A stretch of DNA of 64,000 bases from Sphingomonas sp. G-3-2-10 (lineage in GTDB: Bacteria; Pseudomonadota; Alphaproteobacteria; Sphingomonadales; Sphingomonadaceae). The notes under the pieces were generated by a model. It was given only the letters and a program-made list of their open reading frames with translations, searched no databases and was not told the DNA's origin. Location: NCBI RefSeq assembly GCF_012927115.1, contig NZ_JABBFY010000001.1:682001-746000 (forward strand), given 5' to 3'. The stretch's first letter is position 1. Each line of letters opens with the position of its first letter. This document shows positions 10,116 to 18,827 of this stretch, in pieces. Position numbers and translations under genes: made by a program.

Positions 10116-10820
10116 CTAATGACCCTCCGCCGTGCGTCCGAACACGATCACGCACATCCGTCGATAGACTTTATGCCCACCGCATCCGGCGCCAGCGAAA
10201 TGGAATTCGGGCGAATAGACGACCCGGCGATGCCCGCGGCCCTTCACCCCGTCGTCGACGATCAGCTGGCGGACGACCTCCATCGCGCTGGGTGGGCCGT
10301 AGGTGATGTTCTCCGCGACATAGCTGCCCCCGCCGTGCCTGCGCACCCGGTCGGCAACGCGCTCGCCAGTGCGCGATGCATGGCCGGTGACACCGCGCGG
10401 TCCCTGTTCGGCGACATGGTCGGCAGCGGCACGGGCAAGCAACCGCGACGGCTCGACCGGGCCCAGCGGCTTCTGGTGCTCGAGGAAGCGGATCGCTTCG
10501 TCCACCGCCGCCACACCCTCGCTGGTTCGCAAGCCGTCGGGATTGCCGGGATAGCGCACGATCCGCCCCTCAAACCCCTTGCGATACTCGCGCAGCCGGC
10601 GGGCATAGGTTTTGGGATTGGCGCGAGCGAAGTTGATCTCGGCAATCACCGCGCTTTCAAGCACGGTTTGCGGGGCCGGGGCCGGGGCCGGGGCAGGGGG
10701 CGGAGCACTCGCGCCGGGCAACAGCAGGGCAGCGAACAGCCACGGCGCCGGGCGTGCCGCCGCTTTCAGGCCGGGCGCGCTTCTGAACCGGCGACGAACA
10801 GGCGATTCATATTCGTGCAA
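10116..10820 (-). CDS. Secreted CAP/SCP-domain protein (copy 2)
   Basis: 234 residues with the same CAP motif order as its neighbour: INFARANPKTYARRLREY, GHASRTGER, AENITYG, GRGHRRVVY, FAGAGCGG. The first 50 or so residues contain a hydrophobic segment and a Pro/Ala repeat, suggesting export and a flexible linker. The start is uncertain: the TTG at 10820 has AAGG very close to it and no better candidate was found. About 110 bases separate it from copy 1, so both could share one transcript. Confidence 0.82.
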   Translation of the reverse strand: MHEYESPVRRRFRSAPGLKAAARPAPWLFAALLLPGASAPPPAPAPAPAPQTVLESAVIAEINFARANPKTYARRLREYRKGFEGRIVRYPGNPDGLRTSEGVAAVDEAIRFLEHQKPLGPVEPSRLLARAAADHVAEQGPRGVTGHASRTGERVADRVRRHGGGSYVAENITYGPPSAMEVVRQLIVDDGVKGRGHRRVVYSPEFHFAGAGCGGHKVYRRMCVIVFGRTAEGH

Positions 10821-10877
10821 CCTTAATCCATTCCGCTCGTTTCACCTGCAAGCAACGAAGATAACAGGGAAATAACG

Positions 10878-10955
10878 ATGAAGCAGGCATTTCCGGTATT
10901 TCTCGCCCTCATTCCGCTGGCTGCGGTGATCGGTGCCTGCGTGGCCTGCCCCTGA
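10878..10955 (+). CDS. 25-residue lipoprotein-like micro-ORF
   Basis: ATG at 10878 with ACAGGGA upstream, encoding MKQAFPVFLALIPLAAVIG followed by ACVACP and stop. It has a charged start, a hydrophobic core and Cys residues at the end, resembling an entericidin-like lipoprotein with almost no mature part. A strong hairpin terminator follows about 27 bases later, which supports it being a real transcript end. Expression is not shown. Confidence 0.5.
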   Translation: MKQAFPVFLALIPLAAVIGACVACP

Positions 10956-10982
10956 TCGAGGCACAGCCAGTATTGCTCAACC

Positions 10983-11020
10983 GAAAAGGGCGTCGCGGCT
11001 TTCCTCGGCGCCCTTTTTTC
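10983..11020. terminator. Rho-independent terminator, probably bidirectional
   Basis: GAAAAGGGCG pairs with CGCCCTTTTTTC around a GC-rich loop. The A-run on one side and T-run on the other allow it to serve both the micro-ORF at 10878 (+) and the secreted protein at 11030 (-). Confidence 0.8.
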
Positions 11021-11029
11021 TCGGCCATC

Positions 11030-11503
11030 TCAACCCTTGCGGATGCAGTCGCTGAGCGCGGTCAGCACCGCGTCGGTGAACTTCACCGATCCGTTGAGAT
11101 TCAGGCTGGGCACGCGGATCGTGACACCCTTTGCCTGCCGCGTACGCTGGCTAAAATCGCGGTCGGTAAGCGTAGTGAGCGTCCACAGGCCGTTCGAAGC
11201 CTTGCCGGCCTTCAGCTTCAGCGGGGTCGACGTCTTCCCACCGTCCCACGAGACCTGCGCATCATGAACAGCGCCTTCCGTCAGCGTCAATCCGCTGTCG
11301 ACAAGCGCGATCATCCCTGGATTTGAATCCGAATCGATGAAGCTGAGCACGGTCGAGCCCTTGAAGGTGCCGGCCGCCTGACACACACGAGGTGCGACCG
11401 GGGCGATCGACCAGCCGTCGATGTCGATCATGCCCCCGTCCTGCGCCATTGCCGGCAGCGACACCATGAATAGCGCCATTGCGGCCGCCAGTTTACCGAT
11501 CAT
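11030..11503 (-). CDS. Secreted protein of unknown function
   Basis: 157 residues from the ATG at 11503, chosen because GGGGGAGAC lies just upstream and the product begins with a clean signal peptide (MIGKLAAAMALFMVSLPAMA, cleavage after AQ). The mature part has two Cys residues, one near the start and one five residues from the end (DCIRKG), likely a disulfide pair. No domain recognised. Confidence 0.65.
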   Translation of the reverse strand: MIGKLAAAMALFMVSLPAMAQDGGMIDIDGWSIAPVAPRVCQAAGTFKGSTVLSFIDSDSNPGMIALVDSGLTLTEGAVHDAQVSWDGGKTSTPLKLKAGKASNGLWTLTTLTDRDFSQRTRQAKGVTIRVPSLNLNGSVKFTDAVLTALSDCIRKG

Positions 11504-11560
11504 CGCGAATAGTCTCCCCCGGGGATATGAACCTCGGTGCAACCGTAAGTCATGGGGCAC

Positions 11561-11606
11561 AAAAGGAAAGGGCCGCTCCGGTTTCCCGGAACGGCCCCTT
11601 TCTCAT
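11561..11606 (-). terminator. Terminator of the rpsF-rpsR-rplI operon
   Basis: Read on the minus strand, GGGGCCGTTCCGG and CCGGAGCGGCCC form a stem closed by a GAAA loop, followed by TTTCCTTTT. It lies about 20 bases beyond the rplI stop. Confidence 0.85.
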
Positions 11607-11623
11607 CGCGTCTCGCAAAGGGC

Positions 11624-12232
11624 TCAGCCCTCGGCGGTCTCGCCTTCGTCCTCGGCAGGCGCCGACTGGACTTCGGCGGTCGCGCCCGGCTCGGCGTTCG
11701 GATCGTAATCCTCGACGAAACCGGTCTCGTCCTTCTCGAACATCGCGGCCATCACGTCGACGCCCTGCGACTGCATCTCGGCCTCTTCCGGCGAGCGAGC
11801 GACGTTGACCTTGACGGTCACCGACACTTCGGGGTGCAGCGCGACGGTGACTTCATACACGCCGATCGACTTGATCGGCTTGTTGAGGATGACCTGCGCC
11901 TTGTTGACCTTGTGGCCATCGGCAACGAGCGCTTCGACCAGATCGCGAACCGCGACCGAACCGTAGAGCTGGCCGGTGTTCGAGGCCTGGCGGATCAGCG
12001 TGACCGACACGTCCTTGAAGTTGACGGCTTCCTTCTCGGCTTCGCCGCGACGGTTGGCGTTGTCCGACTCGATCCGCGCACGGTTCGCTTCGAACACCTT
12101 CTTGTTGGCGGCGTTCGAACGAAGCGCCTTCTTGTTCGGAAGGAGGTAGTTGCGGGCGAACCCGTCCTTGACCTTCACGATATCGCCGATGGCGCCGAGC
12201 TTCTCGACGCGTTCCAGCAGAATGACTTCCAT
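11624..12232 (-). CDS. rplI: 50S ribosomal protein L9
   Basis: 202 residues. The N-terminal domain is canonical (MEVILLERVEKLGAIGDIVKVKDGFARNYLLP). It is followed by the long connecting helix (ANRRGEAEKEA) and the C-terminal rRNA-binding domain. The last 45 or so residues are an acidic, Ala/Glu-rich extension beyond the usual length of about 150, as seen in some alphaproteobacterial L9 proteins. Third gene of the rpsF operon. Confidence 0.97.
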   Translation of the reverse strand: MEVILLERVEKLGAIGDIVKVKDGFARNYLLPNKKALRSNAANKKVFEANRARIESDNANRRGEAEKEAVNFKDVSVTLIRQASNTGQLYGSVAVRDLVEALVADGHKVNKAQVILNKPIKSIGVYEVTVALHPEVSVTVKVNVARSPEEAEMQSQGVDVMAAMFEKDETGFVEDYDPNAEPGATAEVQSAPAEDEGETAEG

Positions 12233-12244
12233 CGGATCTGCTCC

Positions 12245-12469
12245 TTACTTAACGATGTAGGGCAGCAGGCCCAGATGACGGGCGCGCTTGATGGCCTGGG
12301 CCAGCTCGCGCTGCTTCTTCGCGCTCACCGAAGTGATGCGCGAGGGGACGATCTTGCCACGCTCGGAGACGAAGCCCTGCAGCAGCCGGACGTCCTTATA
12401 GTCGATCCGGGGCGCGTCCTTCGCGGAGAAGGGGCAGCTCTTGCGGCGGCGGAAAAAGGGTCGTGCCAT
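12245..12469 (-). CDS. rpsR: 30S ribosomal protein S18
   Basis: 74 residues with the typical S18 pattern: basic start [32 protein letters not shown], then the conserved [23 protein letters not shown]18 binds 16S rRNA as a heterodimer with S6, whose gene lies six bases upstream. Confidence 0.97.
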   Translation of the reverse strand: MARPFFRRRKSCPFSAKDAPRIDYKDVRLLQGFVSERGKIVPSRITSVSAKKQRELAQAIKRARHLGLLPYIVK

Positions 12470-12475
12470 TGTCTA

Positions 12476-12847
12476 TTACTCCTCGAAGCCGCCATCGCGG
12501 TCGCGACGGCCGCGGCGCTCGCGGTCGCCCTTGCGCATCATCACCGAAGGACCCTCTTCGTGACCGTCAACCTTGATGGTCATGTAGCGGATGATGTCTT
12601 CGTTGATCTGCGTCTGGCGCTCCAGCTCGGCAACGGTGTCCGTGGGGGCGTCGATCTCGAGCATCACGTAGTGCGCCTTGCGGTTCTTCGCGATGCGGTA
12701 GGCGAGGCTGCGAAGGCCCCAGGACTCGGTCTTCACGACCTTGCCCTTGTGATCTTCGACGATCTTGGTGGCGGCTTCCGCCAGTGCATCCACCTGCGCC
12801 TGTGCCAGATCCTGGCGCGCAAGGAACACATGCTCGTAAAGAGCCAT
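12476..12847 (-). CDS. rpsF: 30S ribosomal protein S6
   Basis: 123 residues: [13 protein letters not shown], then [26 protein letters not shown], typical S6. The C-terminus is extended with a basic/acidic tail ([14 protein letters not shown]). First gene of the operon rpsF-rpsR-rplI. Confidence 0.97.
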   Translation of the reverse strand: MALYEHVFLARQDLAQAQVDALAEAATKIVEDHKGKVVKTESWGLRSLAYRIAKNRKAHYVMLEIDAPTDTVAELERQTQINEDIIRYMTIKVDGHEEGPSVMMRKGDRERRGRRDRDGGFEE

Positions 12848-12960
12848 GCTTTCTTCTCACTGTTGGCCGATCGCTGACGTCACCCCGTGTGACGCCCCTC
12901 CGGCTGTCGTCTTCATGCAACGCGAAGGGCAGGGCCCGCTCGCGAAGGGCGGCCCTTAGC
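12848..12960 (-). promoter_or_regulatory. rpsF leader region with hairpins (possible S6:S18 autoregulatory leader)
   Basis: The 5' leader of rpsF on the minus strand has two GC hairpins, one around GGCCGCCC/GGGC and one GCGTCAC/GTGACGTC, before the start. In other bacteria an S6:S18 complex binds a leader structure of this operon. Here only position and hairpins are visible, so the call is tentative. Confidence 0.3.
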
Positions 12961-12996
12961 GGAGGTGCGCGGTCATGGCAAGCGGGTGAGCGCGGT

Positions 12997-13941
12997 TCAG
13001 TTGCCGCCCATCACGATCGGGGCGGTGCTGCGCGACAGCCAGCCGCCGTCATCGTCGGGCTGGGGCGGCGTCAGCACGATCGGCGGACGGATCGGCTGGC
13101 ATTCCTCGCTCTCCCACTGAACGCATTCGACCACGCCGTTGTACAGCAATGTGCCGACCCGGCCGGTCGATCCGTCGCGGCGCGTATAGGTGCTTTCCAT
13201 GAAATAGCGGCGATTCTTGCCCGGCTTGTTCCGCGCGCCATTGTAGCGCGACGGGATGGTTGGGGCGGAAAGCCGGTCGTCGTCGAGGCCGTAAGGACGG
13301 CGGCTGTAAGAATCGAGCTCCACCGCGATGCGGAAATGCGATTCGTCAGTGCCCGGCCGGCTGAGCCGGTTGCCGAGCCAGTCGATCCGGCGGTTGCGCG
13401 CCTCGATCTTGTCGGTCTGCTCGTTCACCCAGCCCAGATCGCGCACGAACATGCCGACAGTGCCGAAGCGGACGTCGGACTGTTTCGGGATGCCCTTCAC
13501 CGAGATGATCTGCCCGCGGAACTCGCGGCGATTGCACACGGTCGCGACCCAGGTGGTGCCGTCGGCTTCGAACAACTCGCAGCCGCCAGGGGTGCGGCGT
13601 CCGGTCAGCGAGCCCTGGCTCAGTCCGTTGGGGCCGATGAAGCCGCCGACGCTGAAGTAGAATCCGGTCACTTGGTCGCCGCTGAACGACAGCACGACCT
13701 TCACGCCGCCGCCGACCACCTGCTCCCAGCAGCGATTGTCCTTGTACGGGCAAGGCACGTCGGGCGCGCGCGAATTGCGCGAGGCCATCACCGAAGTGCG
13801 GCCGGTATAATTGCCGAAATAGGCCACCTGGCCCTGAAATCCGGCAGGCAGCTCGCCCGTATCCGGATCCTCGAATCCCGCAGCGAGCGCCAGTGGCGCG
13901 AGGAAAAGCGTGAGCAGGGCGATCAGGCAAGCGCGGATCAT
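12997..13941 (-). CDS. Secreted protein of unknown function
   Basis: 314 residues from the ATG at 13941 with GGAGGA about ten bases upstream. It has a signal peptide (MIRACLIALLTLFLAPLALA) and a mature part with Cys pairs near CPYKDNRC and VECVQWESEEC that probably form disulfides. It is rich in Gly and aromatic residues, suggesting beta structure. No family recognised. Single gene on the minus strand between rpsF and the RcnB-like gene. Confidence 0.65.
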   Translation of the reverse strand: MIRACLIALLTLFLAPLALAAGFEDPDTGELPAGFQGQVAYFGNYTGRTSVMASRNSRAPDVPCPYKDNRCWEQVVGGGVKVVLSFSGDQVTGFYFSVGGFIGPNGLSQGSLTGRRTPGGCELFEADGTTWVATVCNRREFRGQIISVKGIPKQSDVRFGTVGMFVRDLGWVNEQTDKIEARNRRIDWLGNRLSRPGTDESHFRIAVELDSYSRRPYGLDDDRLSAPTIPSRYNGARNKPGKNRRYFMESTYTRRDGSTGRVGTLLYNGVVECVQWESEECQPIRPPIVLTPPQPDDDGGWLSRSTAPIVMGGN

Positions 13942-14043
13942 GGGACTCGCTCCTCCGTTGCGGGCCGTTAACCATATCACCATCGCATCCGAAACGAAGA
14001 TGGAATCTGATTGATGCAGGTAACGCCGCCGATAGAGCGCGCG

Positions 14044-14073
14044 AAAACGGCGGAGCCCGAAGGCCCCGCCGTC
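14044..14073 (-). terminator. Terminator downstream of the RcnB-like gene
   Basis: On the minus strand ACGGCGGGGCC and a matching CTCCGCCGT form a hairpin with a TTCG loop, followed by TTTTC. It lies about 40 bases past the stop of the gene at 14112. Confidence 0.75.
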
Positions 14074-14111
14074 TCCCGGGACGTCGGCGAGGGGAAAGCC
14101 GACGGAGGAAT

Positions 14112-14471
14112 TTAGCGCAACATGTTGGCGAACACGGCGGCGACGATGCCGCTGGTGATGCCGACCAGCACCGCGTCGTTGCCCGACTGGACATAGCGAT
14201 AGCCGCGCGGCGGAGCCTTCAGGTTGCGATACTGGCGATAGTCGACCTGCCGGTAGTTGCGCGCATAGCGGCTGTCGAAGCGCTGGCCCTTCTTCCAGTT
14301 GCGATACTGGACCGGCGCCTGCCTCACGGTCTTCTTCTTCACCACGACGGTGCCGTTGGGCTTGTGCTTGACGACCGTCTGGGTCTGGGTCGGGCGATAA
14401 TTCTGCGGCGCGGCGAGAACCGGGGTGGCGACCATCGAAACCGCGACGGCGGCGAGAATAAACTTCTTCAT
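14112..14471 (-). CDS. RcnB-like periplasmic protein
   Basis: 119 residues from the ATG at 14471 (MKKFILAAVAVSMVATPVLA signal peptide). The mature chain is Tyr/Arg-rich and ends with LKAPPRGYRYVQSGNDAVLVG, the signature of the RcnB family; WKKGQRFDSRY precedes it. E. coli RcnB is a periplasmic protein modulating Ni/Co homeostasis, but most family members, including this one with no adjacent metal exporter, have no tested role. Confidence 0.8.
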   Translation of the reverse strand: MKKFILAAVAVSMVATPVLAAPQNYRPTQTQTVVKHKPNGTVVVKKKTVRQAPVQYRNWKKGQRFDSRYARNYRQVDYRQYRNLKAPPRGYRYVQSGNDAVLVGITSGIVAAVFANMLR

Positions 14472-14662
14472 GACTGCACTCCTCGAACTGAACGCCGTCA
14501 TTGGCGTTGAGTGCAATCTGGGATGCAGGTGTCGCAGACATTTCCCGGCGGGCAGGCGAAATGGTCGCACATTGTCGCGAATGTTTCGCGTCTGTGTCGG
14601 GGTTGGCATCCGCGGACAACGGTTCTAACGCGACGCCCTTCAATTTCATCGGAGCAGCGGCC

Positions 14663-15598
14663 ATGCGCGCATTCATCTTCCCCGGTCAGGGCAGCCAGGC
14701 AGTCGGCATGGGCAAGGCGCTTGCCGAAGCCAGCGCGGCCGCGCGCGAAGTCTTTCAGGAAGTCGACGAGGCGCTCGGCCAGAGCCTGTTCACGCTGATG
14801 AGCGAAGGCCCGGACGACCAACTGACCCTGACCGCTAACGCCCAGCCGGCGATCATGGCGCACGCCATCGCGGTGCTGCGCGTGCTGGAGAAGGAAGGCG
14901 GCATCCGCCTCGCCCACAAGGCCGATTTCGTCGCGGGCCACTCGCTCGGCGAATATACTGCCCTGTGCGCGGCCGGTGCGCTCGACCTGTCGACCACCGC
15001 GAAGCTGCTGCGCGTTCGCGGCGATGCGATGCAGGCGGCGGTCCCGGTGGGTGTCGGTGCGATGGCGGCCCTGCTCGGCGCCGACTTGACCAAGGCGCAG
15101 GCCATCGCCGACGCCGCAGCCGAGGGCGAAATCTGCACCGTCGCCAACGACAATGACCCGACGCAGGTCGTTATTTCGGGCGCGAAGGCCGCAATCGAGC
15201 GCGCCGTCGCCATTGCGAAGGATCACGGCGCCAAGCGCGCGCTGCTGCTGCCGGTCTCCGCGCCGTTTCACTGTCCGCTGATGCAGCCCGCCGCCGATGC
15301 GATGGAAAAGGCCCTCGCCGACGTCGCGATCCAGGCGCCGCTGGTGCCGGTATATGCCAATGTCACCGCCGCGCCGGTCAGCGATCCCGCCACGATCCGC
15401 ACGCTGCTGGTCGAGCAGGTCACCGGCATGGTCCGCTGGCGCGAATCGGTCGCGGCGATGTTTGCGGCCGACGTCACCGAGTTCGTCGAACTTGGCGGCA
15501 AGGTGCTGGGCGGCATGGTGAAGCGCATCTCCCCCGACGCCACCGTCACCAGCGTGGTTTCGATGGAAGACATCGAGAATCTGGCGAAGAGCCTCTAA
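14663..15598 (+). CDS. fabD: Malonyl-CoA:ACP transacylase
   Basis: 311 residues from the ATG at 14663, with GGAGC eight bases upstream. It starts MRAFIFPGQGSQ, has the nucleophile elbow GHSLGEYT (Ser94), and the later active-site His in SAPFHCPLM. It loads malonate onto AcpP (18431) for chain elongation. It is followed 36 bases later by fabG. Earlier in-frame starts add residues that do not belong to the family. Confidence 0.96.
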   Translation: MRAFIFPGQGSQAVGMGKALAEASAAAREVFQEVDEALGQSLFTLMSEGPDDQLTLTANAQPAIMAHAIAVLRVLEKEGGIRLAHKADFVAGHSLGEYTALCAAGALDLSTTAKLLRVRGDAMQAAVPVGVGAMAALLGADLTKAQAIADAAAEGEICTVANDNDPTQVVISGAKAAIERAVAIAKDHGAKRALLLPVSAPFHCPLMQPAADAMEKALADVAIQAPLVPVYANVTAAPVSDPATIRTLLVEQVTGMVRWRESVAAMFAADVTEFVELGGKVLGGMVKRISPDATVTSVVSMEDIENLAKSL

Positions 15599-15634
15599 AA
15601 GCCGACTCCGAAGAATAGAAGAACAAAGGACAGG

Positions 15635-16378
15635 ATGATGTTCGATCTCACTGGCATGACTGCCCTCGTCACCGGCGCTTCGGGGGGGATCGGTTCCGCG
15701 ATCGCCAAGGGCCTTGCTGCGCAGGGCGCGCGACTGGCGGTTTCGGGTTCCAATGCCGAGAAGCTGGAAGCCTTTCGCGCCGAGCTCGGCGGCGATCATG
15801 TCGCGCTGGTCTGCAACCTGTCCGACGCTGCCGAGGTCGACGGCCTCGTTCCGCGCGCGGTCGAGGCGCTGGGTGGAAAGCTCGACATTCTCGTCAACAA
15901 TGCCGGCGTCACTCGCGACAATCTCGCGATGCGGATGAAGGACGAGGAGTGGGACACGGTGATCCGCGTCAACTTGGAAGCTGCGTTCCGTCTGATGCGT
16001 GCCGCTGCCAAGCCGATGATGAAGGCGCGCTATGGCCGCATGATCTCGATCACTTCGGTCGTCGGCCAGACGGGCAATCCGGGGCAGGCCAATTATGCTG
16101 CGTCCAAGGCGGGTCTGGTCGGCATGTCGAAGGCGCTGGGTCAGGAACTGGCCAGCCGCAACATCACCGTGAATTGCGTCGCGCCGGGCTTCATCCGCTC
16201 GGCGATGACCGACGTGCTGCCGGAAGCGCAGAAGACCGCGTTGCTCGCGAAGATCCCGGCGGGCGATCTGGGAACCGGTGAGGATATCGCCGCAGCGGTC
16301 GTCTATCTCGCCAGCAAGGAAGCCGGTTACGTCACCGGCCAGACGCTCCATGTGAACGGCGGCATGGCGATGGTCTGA
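15635..16378 (+). CDS. fabG: 3-oxoacyl-ACP reductase FabG
   Basis: 247-residue short-chain dehydrogenase. It has the NADP-binding TGASGGIG near residue 13, NNAG near 88 and the catalytic Ser141-Tyr154-Lys158 (YAASK). AAAGGA lies upstream; the start may be either of two adjacent ATG codons. Its place after fabD and before acpP-fabF supports FabG over a general SDR. Confidence 0.94.
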   Translation: MMFDLTGMTALVTGASGGIGSAIAKGLAAQGARLAVSGSNAEKLEAFRAELGGDHVALVCNLSDAAEVDGLVPRAVEALGGKLDILVNNAGVTRDNLAMRMKDEEWDTVIRVNLEAAFRLMRAAAKPMMKARYGRMISITSVVGQTGNPGQANYAASKAGLVGMSKALGQELASRNITVNCVAPGFIRSAMTDVLPEAQKTALLAKIPAGDLGTGEDIAAAVVYLASKEAGYVTGQTLHVNGGMAMV

Positions 16379-16489
16379 GGCCGTAGCGGGAGAGGGACCG
16401 GCACCGGTCTTTCCCCGCGCGGCGCCGTTCATCCGCGGTTTATCTGAAAAGGCGCTTGTTGCGCATCGGTTCGATCGAGGGGAACGATC

Positions 16490-17032
16490 TTGCGCAACCG
16501 ACTCGGAATTCTCGCCACTCTGGCCGCAATTGCCATTCCCGCCACGGCTCAGGCCCAGATGCGCGGCGGCGATCCGGACAGCCACCTGCCGATGGCGCAG
16601 GACCTGCGCCCGATGGGCGTCCAGATGGGCATGTATGGCGGCATGCCGCCTGCCCATTTCGAGGCGGACCAGTGCGGCGGCCAAGGCTGCATCATCGTGA
16701 TCAACAAGTCGCCCGTCTATGACGTGGCGCAATTCTACATCAACGACGGCAAGCGCGATCCGGCCGGGCAGGTGGCATGGGGCGCGAACCAGTTCCAGGG
16801 GTTCAGCCTGCACAGCAACAAGGCGGTCTGGACTCCGCGTCCGCGCAAGATGAACTGCATGCTGAACATTCGGGTCGTGCTGCGGCATCGCGAAACCGAT
16901 GCGCTGGTCGAGGGAGTCCAGCCGTTCGACCTCTGCACGATGCCCAAGCGGGGCTTCGCGGTGCTGGAGATCCAGTTCCAGGACCCCAACGCGCCGGGGC
17001 GGGTGATTCTCGAGGACGGACCTTCGGGCTGA
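16490..17032 (+). CDS. Secreted protein of unknown function (TTG start)
   Basis: 180 residues. The TTG at 16490 is preceded by GAGGGGAA and gives a signal peptide (RNRLGILATLAAIAIPATAQA). The mature part is rich in Met and Gly at first, with the Cys pair CGGQGC, two later Cys residues, and a beta-rich stretch. No domain recognised. It is the first of three secreted unknowns that separate fabG from acpP. Confidence 0.65.
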   Translation: MRNRLGILATLAAIAIPATAQAQMRGGDPDSHLPMAQDLRPMGVQMGMYGGMPPAHFEADQCGGQGCIIVINKSPVYDVAQFYINDGKRDPAGQVAWGANQFQGFSLHSNKAVWTPRPRKMNCMLNIRVVLRHRETDALVEGVQPFDLCTMPKRGFAVLEIQFQDPNAPGRVILEDGPSG

Positions 17033-17099
17033 GCGGACTGCTTGGCGGCGCGCGATGCTTCAGCTAATTCGCAGGCATTCGATTTTCCGGAGACCAACG

Positions 17100-17702
17100 T
17101 TGCGCCGTTTCGCCCTTTCCCTAGCGCTTGCCACCGCGGCAGCCGTGATTGCCATGCCCGCTCAGGCCCAGACCCAGGAGCAACAGGGCGAACGCGAAAA
17201 GAACGACAAGACCGGGCCGGTCGCCTGCATCTATTACGGGCTCAAGAAGAATGACTGGCCGACGCTGGTGAAGGTCGTGCGGGCCGGGATGAACGGCGAT
17301 AGCCCGACCGAGAAGGAGCAGATCAACCAGATCGGTCAGGCGACGGCCCGCTGCCGCGCCCGTTACGGCTGGGGCAAGACGCGCGAGAACGCCGCGCTGC
17401 GCTATTTCGCCGGACGCGTGCTGGGATCGGATTCGACCTACAATCTCAAGAAATACGGCCTGACCTATTCCAAGCTGGTCGAACTGGTCGAGGCGCTCGA
17501 TCCGGCGACTCGGCAGGCTTATGTCTCCGGTCAGGTCTCGAACGAGCAGTCCGCGGCCACGATGGCGGCGCTGGCCACGATCGGAATCGATTTCAACGCG
17601 ATCCCGGCCGAGGAGCGTGCTGCCTTTGCCCAGAAGCTGGCGCAGGGCATATTGGGGCAAATCCTTCAACTCGAAGGGCAAAAAGCCTTCAACGACGCTT
17701 GA
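17100..17702 (+). CDS. Secreted helical protein of unknown function (paralogue 1)
   Basis: 200 residues from a TTG at 17100 with GGAG seven bases upstream. This start gives a standard signal peptide (RRFALSLALATAAAVIAMPAQA); the ATG at 17055 would add 15 residues before it. The mature part is mostly helical, with a Cys near the start and a second in ARCRARYGW. The C-x4-GW spacing recurs in the next gene, suggesting distant paralogy. No family recognised. Confidence 0.62.
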   Translation: MRRFALSLALATAAAVIAMPAQAQTQEQQGEREKNDKTGPVACIYYGLKKNDWPTLVKVVRAGMNGDSPTEKEQINQIGQATARCRARYGWGKTRENAALRYFAGRVLGSDSTYNLKKYGLTYSKLVELVEALDPATRQAYVSGQVSNEQSAATMAALATIGIDFNAIPAEERAAFAQKLAQGILGQILQLEGQKAFNDA

Positions 17703-17756
17703 TCGCGCGGCCGTGCAGGTACAGCATGGCGTCAATTTCCTGGGAGGATTCTCGTA

Positions 17757-18302
17757 ATGCTTAAGCTCGCTCTTGCCCTTGCAGCCGCCCCGCTGGCGAT
17801 GACCGCTGCCGCCGCGCCGGCATCTGCCGCCGATATCGCGACGATCACCTGCGTCGAGAAGACGCTCGATGCCGCCACCCGCACCCAGCTGCAACAGGAT
17901 CTCGAGAAGAATCTCGCCAATCCCCAGGGGCAGCAGAGCTACGCTCCCACCACGGTTCAGGGTATCCAGAAGGCAGCCAAGGCTTGCCAGGCCCAGCATG
18001 GCTGGAGTGACGCGGCGACGATGGCGGCGATCCTGTACGCGGTGCCGACGGTCGGCTGGCCGGTCGCGGATCGCATGGCACGCGCGGCCCGGCTTGACCC
18101 GAAGAAGGTCGAAAGCCGCTTCATGGCGCTGCCGGCCGACGAACGCGCCCAGGCGATGGAGAATCCGGACACGTTCCGCAAGGTCGCCGAAGGTGCGCTC
18201 GCGGCCGGTGAAGTGAACGAGAGCAATGCCAACCTTGCCGGCGGTTTGCTCGGCCTTCTCGCCGTGCGCGAAAAGGGGCTGGCCGACTTCAAGGCCAACT
18301 GA
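17757..18302 (+). CDS. Secreted helical protein of unknown function (paralogue 2)
   Basis: 181 residues from ATG, with GGGAGG about ten bases upstream. It has a signal peptide ending ASA, one Cys in TITCVEKT and a second in [11 protein letters not shown], matching the two-Cys and GW layout of the preceding product. The rest is Ala-rich helical. It lies about 55 bases after its neighbour on the same strand, probably co-transcribed. Function unknown. Confidence 0.65.
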   Translation: MLKLALALAAAPLAMTAAAAPASAADIATITCVEKTLDAATRTQLQQDLEKNLANPQGQQSYAPTTVQGIQKAAKACQAQHGWSDAATMAAILYAVPTVGWPVADRMARAARLDPKKVESRFMALPADERAQAMENPDTFRKVAEGALAAGEVNESNANLAGGLLGLLAVREKGLADFKAN

Positions 18303-18430
18303 ACCGGGAAGCGGAATTCCGGAGCGGCCGAACGCATCCGGCTGGTGTCGGCCCCTCTTGCAACGGCACCAGCGGCGTTCTACGTGCGTTCAACGAATTC
18401 AGAGCCCAACAGAGAAGGAAAACAGGGACC

Positions 18431-18667
18431 ATGAGCACCGAGGACCGCGTCAAGACGATCGTAGTCGATCACCTCGGCGTCGAAGCCAGCGAAGTGAAGC
18501 CGGAAGCGAGCTTCATCGACGATCTGGGCGCCGACAGCCTCGACATCGTCGAGCTGGTGATGGCGTTCGAGGAAGAGTTCGGCGTGGAAATTCCCGACGA
18601 CGCTGCCGAGAAGATCACCACCGTTGGTGACGCGATCAAGTATATCAGCGAGCATCAGGGCGCCTGA
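18431..18667 (+). CDS. acpP: Acyl carrier protein
   Basis: 78 acidic residues with the phosphopantetheine site GADSLDIVE (Ser36). It carries the growing acyl chain in type II fatty-acid synthesis. A strong AGAAGGAAAACAGGGA tract lies upstream, fitting high expression. It is followed by its own terminator before fabF. Confidence 0.98.
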   Translation: MSTEDRVKTIVVDHLGVEASEVKPEASFIDDLGADSLDIVELVMAFEEEFGVEIPDDAAEKITTVGDAIKYISEHQGA

Positions 18668-18710
18668 TTGGCTCCCGCTATCGCGCCTCATGGCGGATAA
18701 TGCAGGATAA

Positions 18711-18769
18711 GCGGCTTCCCGCCCCGTACGCGACAGTGTCGCGAGGGGCGGGGGGCCGTTTCTTTTTTT
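18711..18769 (+). terminator. Terminator after acpP
   Basis: Long stem CGGC..CCCGCCCC with GGGGCGGGG..GCCG, containing an inner CGCGACA/TGTCGCG hairpin, followed by TTTCTTTTTTT. It probably makes acpP a separate, highly expressed transcript, with some read-through to fabF. Confidence 0.85.
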
Positions 18770-18827
18770 ACTCCGCTTCGTTTGATCCCTATGGAGCGAA
18801 GCCGATGAAGTTTGACGGAGAGATGGT

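Noticed and set aside
16393..16418. Terminator after fabG
   Set aside because: GACCGG-CA-CCGGTC has only a two-base loop and a weak T-run, so it is not a convincing hairpin terminator.
14498..16888. 796-residue minus-strand frame over fabD and fabG
   Set aside because: The sense strand encodes clear FabD and FabG with catalytic residues; the antisense frame has no start site or family features.
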